From assembly GCA_016710745.1 (NCBI GenBank), contig JADJVB010000010.1:558001-622000 (forward strand): a stretch of 64,000 nt of DNA, given 5' to 3'. The DNA comes from Chitinophagaceae bacterium. GTDB taxonomy: Bacteria; Bacteroidota; Bacteroidia; Chitinophagales; Chitinophagaceae. Below, one piece after another: positions 51,706-60,930 of the stretch (the stretch's first letter is position 1; each line of letters begins with the position of its first letter). The notes beneath the pieces are model-generated. The model ran no database searches. It had not been told where the DNA came from and saw only the letters and a list, made by a program, of their open reading frames with translations. The position numbers and the translations under genes are program-made.

Positions 51706-52524
51706 ATGTCGTTTCAAAACAAAACAGTTATCATCACCGGCGCATCACGTGGAATAGGAAAAGCCATTGGTTTGCGCCTGGCCGCTGAAGGAGCCAATAT
51801 TGTGATCGCATCCAAAAGTGTGGAAGAAAATCCAAAACTGGGGGGCACTATTTTTTCGGCTGCTGCCGAGATGGAGGCGGCCGGTGGTAAAGCTTTGGCG
51901 GTACAGTGCGATATTCGTTTTGAAGAACAGATCCAAAACGTGGTTGATAAAACCGTGGAAAAATTTGGTGGTATTGATATCCTGATCAACAATGCATCAG
52001 CCATTAACCTCACGCCTACCGAACAAACCGAACCCAAGCGTTTTGATCTGATGTATGATATTAATGTGCGGGGTACGTTTATGATGAGCAGGGCCTGTAT
52101 CCCTTTTTTGAAAAAAGGAACCAATGCGCATATTTTGAATTTATCTCCACCCATAAATATGGATTTAAAGTGGTTCGAAAACCACCTGGCTTATACCATC
52201 AGCAAATACGATATGAGTATGATCGCACTGGGATTATCGGCCGAGCTGAAAAAATATAATGTAGCCGCCAATGCCTTGTGGCCGCGTACCACCATTGCTA
52301 CAGCAGCAGTAAATAATTTGCTGGGTGGCGAGATGTTGATGAATATGAGCCGCACGGTTGATATCATTGCCGATGCTGCTTATTATATTTTATCGAAGCC
52401 ATCAACTACCTGTACCGGTAATACTTTTATTGACGAGGATGTACTGGCTGCCGAAGGAATTACCGACCTGGAAAAATATTCCGTGGTGCCGGGAGCACAA
52501 CTGTATAGAGACCTTTTTGTTTAA
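51706..52524 (+). CDS. Short-chain dehydrogenase/reductase (HSDL2-like)
   Basis: 272 residues from the ATG at 51706 (MSFQNKTVIITGASRGIG). TGASRGIG binds NADP; NNAS is followed by the active-site region with Tyr in AYTISKYDMS. The segment LSPPINMDLKWF and the C-terminal TGNTFIDEDVL fit the HSDL2-like group of SDRs. It probably oxidises or reduces a lipid or hydroxyacyl substrate. It is a single-gene unit. Confidence 0.9.
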   Translation: MSFQNKTVIITGASRGIGKAIGLRLAAEGANIVIASKSVEENPKLGGTIFSAAAEMEAAGGKALAVQCDIRFEEQIQNVVDKTVEKFGGIDILINNASAINLTPTEQTEPKRFDLMYDINVRGTFMMSRACIPFLKKGTNAHILNLSPPINMDLKWFENHLAYTISKYDMSMIALGLSAELKKYNVAANALWPRTTIATAAVNNLLGGEMLMNMSRTVDIIADAAYYILSKPSTTCTGNTFIDEDVLAAEGITDLEKYSVVPGAQLYRDLFV

Positions 52525-52658
52525 AATGCCCTGTTAAGAAAATCCTAAAACCCACCCGCTCTTTGATGAGCGGTAACATTTCCTGCATTAGTACGTTTAA
52601 TTTCGTATTTCATCATTACGCCATGAATGATGTATTCGCAAACCAATAAAGTATAGCC

Positions 52659-55151
52659 ATGAAATTTTTTAAACTGCAAGCAGTGTGCTTTTGCATACTG
52701 TTAACCTCGGTCGCATTTGGCCAAATTGAAAAGAGAAAATTAGCTGCCAAACGAATTAATTCAACTATTAAAATTGACGGGATTTTGGATGAAGCGGCCT
52801 GGAAAGAGGCGCCGGTTGCCGACAAGTTCATTTCATTAAGGCCAACCCCGTTTATTCCGGAAAGTCCGGAAAATGCCACAGTAATCTATTTCCTGTACGA
52901 TAATGAAGGTATTTATGTAGGCGGTTACCTGCACGAGAAGTCGAAGGATAGTATTGCGGCTGAATTAACAGGAAGAGATGGTTTTGGCAATAATGATTTT
53001 GTTGGGGTTATTTTCGATACATATAATGATAAGCTCAATGGGTTTGAATATTTTGTTACGCCGCTGGGCGAACAAATGGATTCAAAAGTGTCGCCCAATA
53101 CGAATGGCAACAGCGAAGACTTTAGCTGGAATGCGGTTTGGGAGAGTAAATCGCAATTACAGGCTGATGGCTGGACATTTGAAATGTTTATACCTTATTC
53201 GGCCATCAGGTTTGGTAATAAAAATATTCAGGATTGGGGATTGAATATTGTAAGAAGAAGGCAAAAAAGCGGCCAGCAGCTTTTCTGGCAATCCATCGAT
53301 CCAAATGCCAATGGTTTTTTAACACAGGAAGGCTTGTTTACCGGGCTGGAGAATATTAAGCCTCCCATGCGCCTGCAGTTCTCACCCTATTTTTCTACCT
53401 ATATCAATCATGATGGAGCGGCAAAGGAAAATAAAAACAAAACAACCTTTAACGGCGGGATGGATGTAAAATACGGCATCAACCAGGCCTTTACGTTAGA
53501 TATGACATTGATACCGGATTTTGGACAGGTACAATCGGATAACCGGATCTTAAATCTTTCGCCTTTTGAACAGAAATTTAATGAGAACCGCGCTTTTTTT
53601 ACCGAGGGAACAGAGCTATTTGGAAAAGGAGACCTGTTTTACAGCAGAAGAATTGGCCTGGAACCGGCCTATAGTAAATTCAACCCCCGCTCAGAAAATG
53701 ATATTTCCCTGGAATATCCCGGACAGGCAAAAATCATTAATGCTACCAAAATCAGCGGACGAACACAAAAAGGTTTAGGGATCGGGGTATTGAACGCCAT
53801 TACGCAAAGGCAATTCGCCACATTCAAGGATAACATTACCGGGCAGCAGTATACCGAGGAAAATATGCCGCTCACCAATTTTAATATCCTGGTTTTTGAT
53901 CAAACTTTAAAAAATAACAGCAGCGTGTCGTTGATCAATACCAATGTATGGCGAAGCGGAGATGATTATGATGCCAACGTTACTTCGGCCCTCTTCGATT
54001 TTAATGATAAGAAGAATAAATGGAATATCGGAGGCAATGTTAGTTTTAGTAACCTGATTGATAGTAAGGAGGGTACTAAAACAGGCTATGCCCACAGTGT
54101 TTATTTCGGTAAAACCAGCGGCCGGTTTAATTTCAGGATCTGGCAGGATTTGTACAACGACAAATACGACAAAAGCGATTTTGGTTATTTTACCAACAAC
54201 AATACCATGGACCAGGGTGCCTGGTTTGGCTATAACTGGACCAGGCCAATCGGCTGGTTCAATCAGATCCGCATCAATGCCAATTTTTGGTATAGCCGGT
54301 TAGTTACACCCATTGATGTATTGAAACGTAGGGAGATGATGTACCAGGGTGCCGGGATTAATTTCAACTTTAACGGACAAACAAAGAAATTATGGTGGGT
54401 TGGTTTAAATATCAGTGGTGGACCAAAGCGCAATGATTTTTATGAGCCCCGGTCTCCCGGCCGCGTTTTTCAGGATAAAGGAAGAATTGGAATGAATGCC
54501 TGGTGGGAAAGTAATTCAGCAAAAAAATTATCCTGGTTTGGTAACTTCTTTGTAGGTACGGGGGGTGTGTTTAACAGAAGATCACTTGATTTTGGTTTGG
54601 GTGGAAAGATCAGGTTCAGCAGTAAATTTTCTGTTGATCTGGGTACCAGCGTTTCTTCTGCTGCTGATCAGGCCGGATTTGCCGGGAGAGATAAAACAAT
54701 AAACGGTGATCCCAGCATCATTTTTTCGCGGCGCGATGTTAAAACCATAGTCAATGAAGTGAATATTAAATATAATTTTACCAATCGGATAGGCCTTACA
54801 TTAAGGACACGTCATTACTGGAGTAAAGTAACCCCGAAACAGTTTTATGAATTGGATTTGAATGGAAAATTGCAAACACCAACCATCCCGTTTACCCAAA
54901 ATGTACATCAAAATTATAATTCCTTAACTGCAGATATGGTATTTAACTGGCAGTTTGCCCAGGGTAGTTTTGTGAGTATAGTTTGGAAGGATATTGCGGA
55001 TCAATATCAGTTTGGTGGTGATTTTGAACCAAAATATTTTAAAAATCTGGGAAATACGGTAGACGGGGATCAGTTTACCAGTCTGTCACTCAGGGTTATC
55101 TATTTTCTGGATTATCTAACCCTGAAAAAGAAACTCAGGAAAAAGAGTTGA
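52659..55151 (+). CDS. DUF5916 protein with CBM9-like domain and outer-membrane barrel
   Basis: 830 residues with a signal peptide ending VAFGQ. Residues ~30-215 form a carbohydrate-binding family 9-like beta-sandwich (KIDGILDEAAWKEAPVADKF, DNEGIYVGGYLHEK, NDFVGVIFDTYNDKLNGFEYFVTPLGEQ). The remainder is the DUF5916 barrel-like region with many amphipathic strands and an aromatic-rich end. It is likely an outer-membrane protein binding or importing a glycan-like ligand, but no SusC/D pair is near. The 134 bases before it hold only a small CCGCTC/GAGCGG hairpin. Confidence 0.87.
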   Translation: MKFFKLQAVCFCILLTSVAFGQIEKRKLAAKRINSTIKIDGILDEAAWKEAPVADKFISLRPTPFIPESPENATVIYFLYDNEGIYVGGYLHEKSKDSIAAELTGRDGFGNNDFVGVIFDTYNDKLNGFEYFVTPLGEQMDSKVSPNTNGNSEDFSWNAVWESKSQLQADGWTFEMFIPYSAIRFGNKNIQDWGLNIVRRRQKSGQQLFWQSIDPNANGFLTQEGLFTGLENIKPPMRLQFSPYFSTYINHDGAAKENKNKTTFNGGMDVKYGINQAFTLDMTLIPDFGQVQSDNRILNLSPFEQKFNENRAFFTEGTELFGKGDLFYSRRIGLEPAYSKFNPRSENDISLEYPGQAKIINATKISGRTQKGLGIGVLNAITQRQFATFKDNITGQQYTEENMPLTNFNILVFDQTLKNNSSVSLINTNVWRSGDDYDANVTSALFDFNDKKNKWNIGGNVSFSNLIDSKEGTKTGYAHSVYFGKTSGRFNFRIWQDLYNDKYDKSDFGYFTNNNTMDQGAWFGYNWTRPIGWFNQIRINANFWYSRLVTPIDVLKRREMMYQGAGINFNFNGQTKKLWWVGLNISGGPKRNDFYEPRSPGRVFQDKGRIGMNAWWESNSAKKLSWFGNFFVGTGGVFNRRSLDFGLGGKIRFSSKFSVDLGTSVSSAADQAGFAGRDKTINGDPSIIFSRRDVKTIVNEVNIKYNFTNRIGLTLRTRHYWSKVTPKQFYELDLNGKLQTPTIPFTQNVHQNYNSLTADMVFNWQFAQGSFVSIVWKDIADQYQFGGDFEPKYFKNLGNTVDGDQFTSLSLRVIYFLDYLTLKKKLRKKS

Positions 55152-55171
55152 ATCCGAACATTTGGAAACTG

Positions 55172-55202
55172 AAAATGCTCCCTCTCCATGGGGGCATTTT
55201 TA
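55172..55202. terminator. Intrinsic terminator between convergent genes
   Basis: AAAATGC...GCATTTTT with an inner CCC/GGG pair lies after the DUF5916 gene and overlaps the stop codon of the convergent DoxX-like gene. Confidence 0.7.
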
Positions 55203-55559
55203 TTTTCTGCCTGTTTTATTACCAATAATAAGGGCAGCCATGGCCAGCCCCAAATCTTTTAAAAGTTGCCCGGGGTTACCCTCCTGAACCGCAGGCAAAT
55301 GTATTATCAACGCAATAACAATAAGCATCAAAGCCAATAGATAGCAGGCCGGCATTTTGAATTTATTGATCAAAATAGCCAGGGCAGCAGCAATCAATCC
55401 GGCACCCGACAGGTAAACCCAAAGACTACCATCGCCCGGTAAGTAATCAGGGATCATGCCGGTCATTTTGTCAACATTCATAAAATGAGCTACGCCAAAA
55501 AACCCCATAATCAGGGCATACAGTATTTCGGCTAACCTTGTAGGAAATAGATATTTCAT
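55200..55559 (-). CDS. DoxX-like small membrane protein
   Basis: 119 residues from the ATG at 55559 (MKYLFPTRLAEILYALIMGFFGVAHF). Four hydrophobic segments follow the DoxX/DUF4870-like pattern (LWVYLSGAGLIAAALAILI, ACYLLALMLIVIALIIHL, LGLAMAALIIG). The open frame extends to 55682, but that part has no hydrophobic signal and crosses a terminator hairpin, so it is rejected. Function unknown; related proteins are linked to membrane redox complexes. Confidence 0.8.
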   Translation of the reverse strand: MKYLFPTRLAEILYALIMGFFGVAHFMNVDKMTGMIPDYLPGDGSLWVYLSGAGLIAAALAILINKFKMPACYLLALMLIVIALIIHLPAVQEGNPGQLLKDLGLAMAALIIGNKTGRK

Positions 55560-55658
55560 AATTGTTTCGTTTTTATTGACATAAAATACGAATAATAATT
55601 GGGATTTGCAATGTTGGGCCAGAATTCCTGCTGTAAAAACCAGCAGTGGCAAACTAAA

Positions 55659-55696
55659 AATGCCGCAGTGGTTAGGTATCAAACAACTGCGGCATT
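55659..55696 (-). terminator. Intrinsic terminator of the DPP IV gene
   Basis: AATGCCGCAGT / ACTGCGGCATT, a perfect 11-bp stem with a 16-base loop, starts 20 bases after the peptidase stop. A second small hairpin (CTGCTG / CAGCAG) lies at 55628-55646. Confidence 0.75.
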
Positions 55697-55715
55697 AATA
55701 AAGAAAGCTGAAAAA

Positions 55716-57866
55716 TTACTTCAACATCGTGTCCGGAACTTCTTTTTCCAGTAAATATTTATAAATGAATTTTGTTTTGCTGTTTTGAAAATGGGTGCCT
55801 TTATTGCCACCCCATCCATGCCTGCCGCTGCTATAAGGCATAAAATCAAAATCCTTTTTCAGGTCCTGCAATTTGCTGATGAACTGAATGCTGTTTTGCA
55901 TATGCACATTGTCATCGATCATGCCATGTACTATTTGTATCATGCCTTTGTATTTGTCTGCATGCGTCAATACTGAACTGCTTTTGTATCCTTCAGGATT
56001 ATTGGCCAGGGTGCCCATAAAACGTTCAGTATAATGAGAGTCATATAAGGTCCAGTCGGTAACACTGCCACCAGCCATACCATGTGTAAACACGTCGCTG
56101 GCATAAGTAAGTGCATAGCAGGTCATGTATCCGCCATAACTAAAACCGGTTATACAAACCTTTGAAGCATCAACATTACCGTTGGTTATAAGCCATTTTA
56201 CCAGGGTGCTGTAATCCTTCATTTCCCAATAGCCCAGGTTATGGTACATATTACTTACCCCCTCTTTGCCGAAATGGCCACTGGCCCGGTGATCCATGCT
56301 AACCTGTATCAGTCCTTCTTTAGCATACCATTGCTGGTTTCCGTTCAAACTCCAGGTATCCATTACCGTACCGGCGTTGGGTCCGCCATAAATAGAGATC
56401 AATACCGGGTATTTTTTTGTTTTGTCCATATTTACCGGCCAGGTAACCTTCATCGGTAAATCATATAATCCATCATCACTTTTAACGCGGATGATCTCCG
56501 TTTTCGCCAGCGTATAGTCATTAAACTCGGCTCCCTTACTATCGCCAAGGTCTTTGATGATCTTCCTTTTCGTACTCATCAGCGTCATTTTCGTTGGCGT
56601 TGTAGTATTGTTATATGAGGTTACAAAATAAGAACCACCCGGAGAAAGATTGATGGAATTATTATAGTCACCCACAGTTAAACGCTCCATATTTTTACCA
56701 TTTATATTCACGCGGTAGAAGTCGTTACGGGCTGTGTTTTCCAGGCTTCGTGCAGTAAAATAAACAATGCCTTTCTTTTCGTCAACATAATTCACGTTTG
56801 TAACGGTAAATTTTCCGACGGTTATCGGGTTAACCAATTTACCCTTCATATCGTGAAAATATAAATGATTCCATCCGCTAACATCGCTTTGTAGTATAAA
56901 ACCGGTTTTATCTTCCATAAACTGGATCCGGTCTCCCTGGTCATCGAGGTCGATCCAGGTTTTTTGTTTTTCATTATAAAACTCAGCCTTAGCGCCGGTA
57001 AACAGGTTTACGTCGTAAATGATCAGGTTGTCCTGCAGCCTGTTCATCCATTGAACCAACAAAGAACTGCCATCCGGTTTCCAGTAAGGCAATCCAAAAT
57101 ACTGGTCGTCTTTTTCGTTAAAAGCTGCCCAAACAATGTTACTGCCTTCAGGCTTTACAATGCCCACTTTTATCTCCGGGTTGGGGTCGCCAACTTTAGG
57201 GTATCGCTGTGTTTCAACAATGCCGTGTAAGCCGGGTGCATCGGTAATGGTAAATACCGGCACTTTCGAATCATCGGATCTGAAAAAAGCGATGTTCTTA
57301 CTATCGGGGCTCCACCAAAAAGAACGATACCGGCCCCTGCGGCCCAGTATTTCTTCCATATACACCCAACTGGCATAACCATTCAGAATAGTTTCACTGC
57401 CGTCTTTGGTTAACCGGTTTTCTTTCAGCGTGGTTAAATTAACCGTATACAAATCATTATTTTTTGTGTAGGCCACATAATTGCCATCCGGACTAACGGT
57501 AGCGTTTATCTCTTTATCCTCATCATTGGTAAGCCGGATATCTTCTACATTTTTTGAAAGGTACAGGTCGTTGCCTTTGGTAATGACGTTGGGCGTGGTG
57601 GCAATACTCCCTTTATTGATATTGCCTTCCACATATACTTTTTCTTCGCCGTTTTTACAATCAACTTCATAATTTTTGCCATCTCTTTTCAAAATCAAAT
57701 GACTGTCATCGATCCATTTCACCACCGATGGAAGTGTTTGGGTGATGCCTTTGAAATTATTTTTAAAATACTGGTCATCACCCAGATCCTTTTTTTGTCC
57801 CTGGGTTGACAGGCTTAGAATCAATACCACGGCCAATGTGGACATTTGCTTTAGGTTCAGTGTCAT
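55716..57866 (-). CDS. Dipeptidyl-peptidase IV-like S9 prolyl peptidase
   Basis: 716 residues from the ATG at 57866, with a signal peptide; an internal ATG at 57845 (MSTLAVVLILSLSTQG) is also good, and a -7 box sits only two bases before 57866. The N-terminal part is an eight-bladed propeller with the DPP IV double-Glu motif (YMEEILG). The C-terminal hydrolase domain has Ser576 in GFSYGGYM, Asp in HGMIDDNVH and His in RHGWGG. It cleaves X-Pro dipeptides from peptides in the periplasm. The frame stays open to 57953, without support. Confidence 0.93.
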   Translation of the reverse strand: MTLNLKQMSTLAVVLILSLSTQGQKKDLGDDQYFKNNFKGITQTLPSVVKWIDDSHLILKRDGKNYEVDCKNGEEKVYVEGNINKGSIATTPNVITKGNDLYLSKNVEDIRLTNDEDKEINATVSPDGNYVAYTKNNDLYTVNLTTLKENRLTKDGSETILNGYASWVYMEEILGRRGRYRSFWWSPDSKNIAFFRSDDSKVPVFTITDAPGLHGIVETQRYPKVGDPNPEIKVGIVKPEGSNIVWAAFNEKDDQYFGLPYWKPDGSSLLVQWMNRLQDNLIIYDVNLFTGAKAEFYNEKQKTWIDLDDQGDRIQFMEDKTGFILQSDVSGWNHLYFHDMKGKLVNPITVGKFTVTNVNYVDEKKGIVYFTARSLENTARNDFYRVNINGKNMERLTVGDYNNSINLSPGGSYFVTSYNNTTTPTKMTLMSTKRKIIKDLGDSKGAEFNDYTLAKTEIIRVKSDDGLYDLPMKVTWPVNMDKTKKYPVLISIYGGPNAGTVMDTWSLNGNQQWYAKEGLIQVSMDHRASGHFGKEGVSNMYHNLGYWEMKDYSTLVKWLITNGNVDASKVCITGFSYGGYMTCYALTYASDVFTHGMAGGSVTDWTLYDSHYTERFMGTLANNPEGYKSSSVLTHADKYKGMIQIVHGMIDDNVHMQNSIQFISKLQDLKKDFDFMPYSSGRHGWGGNKGTHFQNSKTKFIYKYLLEKEVPDTMLK

Positions 57867-57868
57867 AT

Positions 57869-57876
57869 CAAATATA
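57869..57876 (-). promoter_or_regulatory. -7 box TATATTTG at the DPP IV start
   Basis: An exact TAnnTTTG match on the minus strand, two bases before the ATG at 57866. A TTG lies 17 bases further upstream. If real, translation probably starts at the ATG at 57845. Confidence 0.45.
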
Positions 57877-57979
57877 TTTTTTAATTGAGCATACAAGATA
57901 ACTTTTTTGAAAGTAATTAATCGCCGCAAATAGATAAATGGGTTATAGACCAAATCTGTACAATGGAACTTTAGCTCGT

Positions 57980-60325
57980 TTATTTTTGTAACATGCTGAT
58001 GTTGTCTAAAACATAAATACCACGGCCATAGGTAGCGATCACCAACTGATTGGTTTTGGGATGAACAAAAAGATCCTGAACAGAAACAGATGCAGGCAAA
58101 TTATTGGTTAATGGTATCCATTTATGACCGGCATCTTTGCTGACATAAACTCCCAGATCAGTGCCACAGTATAAAATATTTTTGCGCCCGGGATCCTCGC
58201 GGATAACATTTAACGGACTTGATGGTAAATTGCCGGCCAGGCTAACCCAGGTTTTACCAAAATCATCAGATCTATACAGGAACGGCGTAATATTATCTTC
58301 TCTTCTGTCGTTCAGCGTTGCATATACAGTTGACGTATTATACATCGACGCAATCAGCCTCGATACATGTGTGTTTGCAGGTAATCCCCTGGTTATTTCC
58401 ACCCAATTGCTGCCATCGTTTTGGCTTATCCAAACCCTTCCATCATCGGTACCTGCATACAGTAATCCCTTTTTAAACGGAGACTCATCAAGGGCCGTAA
58501 TGGCCTGGTGATTTATGGCGTATGGCGTTTTGCCCATTTTTTGTTTGTTGTTATAACTGAGATCGGGGCTTATTCTCTTCCAGGTTTGGCCGCTATCTGC
58601 CGATTTGAACAGGTACTGCATACCGTGATAAACGGTAAAACTGTTGTGCGGCGAAATAAGGGTATATGCCAACCATTCGCCTCTGTGTGTTTCCTCTTCG
58701 TCTGCTTTTTTGGGAGCAATGCTTCGATCCCATAAAGAATCCGGCAGATCCATATTTGCTTTTATCAGCCGGCCGTAAAACGACGATGTATAAATGGTAT
58801 TTGCATCACCCGGATCCATTGCATGAATTACACCTTCTCCGCCCGGGCCCCATTGCCATTGTTTGATGGTTGTATCTTTTATACCGAATGTATTATTGAT
58901 ACTTCCCGTCAACGATCCTTCATCCTGTACAGAACCAATAATATTAAAAGGCACTCTCGAATCATAAGCCACATTGTAAAATTGCGTTGTGGGGATATCG
59001 GTATAAAAATTTTTCCATTTTTTTCCGCCATTGTAACTAACGGCAATGCCACCATCATCTCCGTTAATGATATAGTTCGAGTCGAGCGGGTCGATCCAAA
59101 GCGCATGGTTATCGCCATGTATGTGATCGCTTGTTGTGTCTGTTGGCCTGAAGCGATTCCATGTTTTTCCGCCATCGTTTGATTTGGCCATGGCCAAACC
59201 CAAAATATACAGGCAGTTTTCGTCAAGTGGATTTACCCGTATCTGTCCCATTACCCAACCATAAGTGCCGCAAAACCTCTCCATATAATCGTTGTTCTCT
59301 GTCATCTTTGTCCAGTTCTCTCCTTTGTCGCCGCTCCTGTATACTTCAACCCCTTTTACCACAATTTCTTTTATTCTGCCGTAGCTATCCAGTTCTCCTT
59401 CTTTGGGTTCTCTTTTTTTATCATGGTTATCAACAAAGGCATAAATGACCGAAGGGTTGCTTCTCGAAATGTCAATACCGATTCTGCCGGTGGTTTTGGT
59501 ATCGGGCAATCCATGGGTAAGTGGTTTCCATGTTATACCGCCGTTTGTTGACTTGTAAATATGATCACCATCTTCCGGCACGGGGTCGCTCCAGCGTTTG
59601 CGTATCCGGTTCCACATGGAGGCATAGATCGTATTGGGGTCACTTGGGTCCATCCTCAGGTCGATGCAACCCGATCTGTCATCGTTGCCTAATATTTTCT
59701 TCCATGTTTTTCCGCCATCAGTTGTTTGATACACCCCTCGGTCGTTATTGTAGCTCCATTCATTACCCCCGGCAGCAACATATACAATGGAGGGGTTGGT
59801 TGGATGAATAACGACCCTTGCGATGGTGCCCGTATTTTCCAGTCCGATATGTTGCCATGTTTTTCCGGCATCCACCGATTTAAACATACCCATACCCGGT
59901 AACGATGCCCTGAAAATATTTGCTTCACCGGTACCCACATAGATAATATCGGAATTGGATGGCGCCAAGGCCATATTGCCGATCGACTGTGTGCCAAACT
60001 GGTCCATCAAGGGCTTCCATGTTTTTCCGGCATCTTCCGATTTCCATAAACCCCCGGTAGCAAATGCAGCGTATAAAATATTTTTATTTCCCGAAATGCC
60101 CCAAACATCGGTACACCGGCCGCTGACATCATCAGGGCCAACATTTCGCCATGTCAGGCTTTTGTATGGAGATGTGTTTAGCAGCGCCTGGTGTTGTTTA
60201 AATGCAGCAATTCGTTCGGTACCGCTTGAAGGACGCTGATTACTGACAAAGCTTTGCGCCGAAATATGGCCAGCTGAAATGGTGAGTAAAACAAGGGTTG
60301 TACAACTGAGTAATACCTTTTGCAT
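57980..60325 (-). CDS. Secreted Asp-box (BNR/sortilin-like) beta-propeller protein
   Basis: 781 residues with a signal peptide ending ISAQ. At least eleven Asp-box turns of the S/T-x-D/N-x-G-x-x-W type are visible, for example SEDAGKTW, TTDGGKTW, STNGGITW, SNDGGKTW, SADSGQTW and SDDFGKTW. This predicts two stacked propellers as in sortilin/VPS10-like or YCF48-like proteins. No sialidase active-site Arg triad was identified, so a binding or scaffolding role is more likely. It follows the cyclophilin gene by six bases. The DNA shows repeated GTTTTTCCG words because of the repeats. Confidence 0.88.
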   Translation of the reverse strand: MQKVLLSCTTLVLLTISAGHISAQSFVSNQRPSSGTERIAAFKQHQALLNTSPYKSLTWRNVGPDDVSGRCTDVWGISGNKNILYAAFATGGLWKSEDAGKTWKPLMDQFGTQSIGNMALAPSNSDIIYVGTGEANIFRASLPGMGMFKSVDAGKTWQHIGLENTGTIARVVIHPTNPSIVYVAAGGNEWSYNNDRGVYQTTDGGKTWKKILGNDDRSGCIDLRMDPSDPNTIYASMWNRIRKRWSDPVPEDGDHIYKSTNGGITWKPLTHGLPDTKTTGRIGIDISRSNPSVIYAFVDNHDKKREPKEGELDSYGRIKEIVVKGVEVYRSGDKGENWTKMTENNDYMERFCGTYGWVMGQIRVNPLDENCLYILGLAMAKSNDGGKTWNRFRPTDTTSDHIHGDNHALWIDPLDSNYIINGDDGGIAVSYNGGKKWKNFYTDIPTTQFYNVAYDSRVPFNIIGSVQDEGSLTGSINNTFGIKDTTIKQWQWGPGGEGVIHAMDPGDANTIYTSSFYGRLIKANMDLPDSLWDRSIAPKKADEEETHRGEWLAYTLISPHNSFTVYHGMQYLFKSADSGQTWKRISPDLSYNNKQKMGKTPYAINHQAITALDESPFKKGLLYAGTDDGRVWISQNDGSNWVEITRGLPANTHVSRLIASMYNTSTVYATLNDRREDNITPFLYRSDDFGKTWVSLAGNLPSSPLNVIREDPGRKNILYCGTDLGVYVSKDAGHKWIPLTNNLPASVSVQDLFVHPKTNQLVIATYGRGIYVLDNISMLQK

Positions 60326-60331
60326 GGTTAT

Positions 60332-60904
60332 TTATTTTCTGATGATGGTTAGAATATATACCGGAGGTTTAAAATATTGCCCTTGTTCAGGATACAGCGT
60401 CTGTATCTTTTTTACAACATGCATGCCTGTAACAACTTTTCCAAACGCCGCAAAACCTTGCCCGTCGGGGTTTCTCTTTCCGCCGAAATCCAATGAAGGT
60501 TGATCGTTGATGCAAATAAAAAAGCTGGATGTTGCCGTTGCCGGTTTACCCCTTGCCATGGAAATGGTTCCATCTTTATGCAGCATACCGGACTGCTTGG
60601 TTGTTTCCAGCGGAATGGCAGCAAATTCTTTTGTGGAATCGATGCTTCCTCCCTGGATCACCTGGATCTTTATAGAATCTTTGGGCTGGTTGCTTAGTGT
60701 AACAGAACGAAAGAACGTGCTGCTATCGTACAAATGAGCATCAACATACCGTAAAAAATTTGAAACGGTTAACGGTGCTTTTCCAGGATATAATTCAACA
60801 GTAATATTACCACGATCTGTTTTGATTATACAGGTTATTTTTTTTTGAGCGTGGAGATTTGAAAAACAGGCAAAAAAAAGCAGTATGAAAATATTTGTTT
60901 TCAT
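60332..60904 (-). CDS. Secreted cyclophilin-type peptidyl-prolyl isomerase
   Basis: 190 residues with a signal peptide (MKTNIFILLFFACFSNLHAQ). The cyclophilin core follows: TDRGNITVELYPGKAPLTVSNFLRYV, STFFRSV at the catalytic Arg, IQGGS, GTISMARG, SSFFICI and FAAFGKVVTGMHVVKKI. It catalyses proline isomerisation during periplasmic folding. It is followed six bases on by the Asp-box propeller, so the two are likely one transcript. Confidence 0.92.
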   Translation of the reverse strand: MKTNIFILLFFACFSNLHAQKKITCIIKTDRGNITVELYPGKAPLTVSNFLRYVDAHLYDSSTFFRSVTLSNQPKDSIKIQVIQGGSIDSTKEFAAIPLETTKQSGMLHKDGTISMARGKPATATSSFFICINDQPSLDFGGKRNPDGQGFAAFGKVVTGMHVVKKIQTLYPEQGQYFKPPVYILTIIRK

Positions 60905-60930
60905 ACTGCTAATGTACCATTTTAGTTTTA

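Noticed and set aside
51714..52154. Open frame of 146 codons antisense to the SDR gene
   Set aside because: Shadow of the SDR coding sequence; no domain or start signal.
57980..60325. Repeated GTTTTTCCG(C/G)CATC words that could suggest a DNA repeat array
   Set aside because: They are codons of the GKTW Asp-box turns in the propeller protein, not a CRISPR or intergenic repeat.
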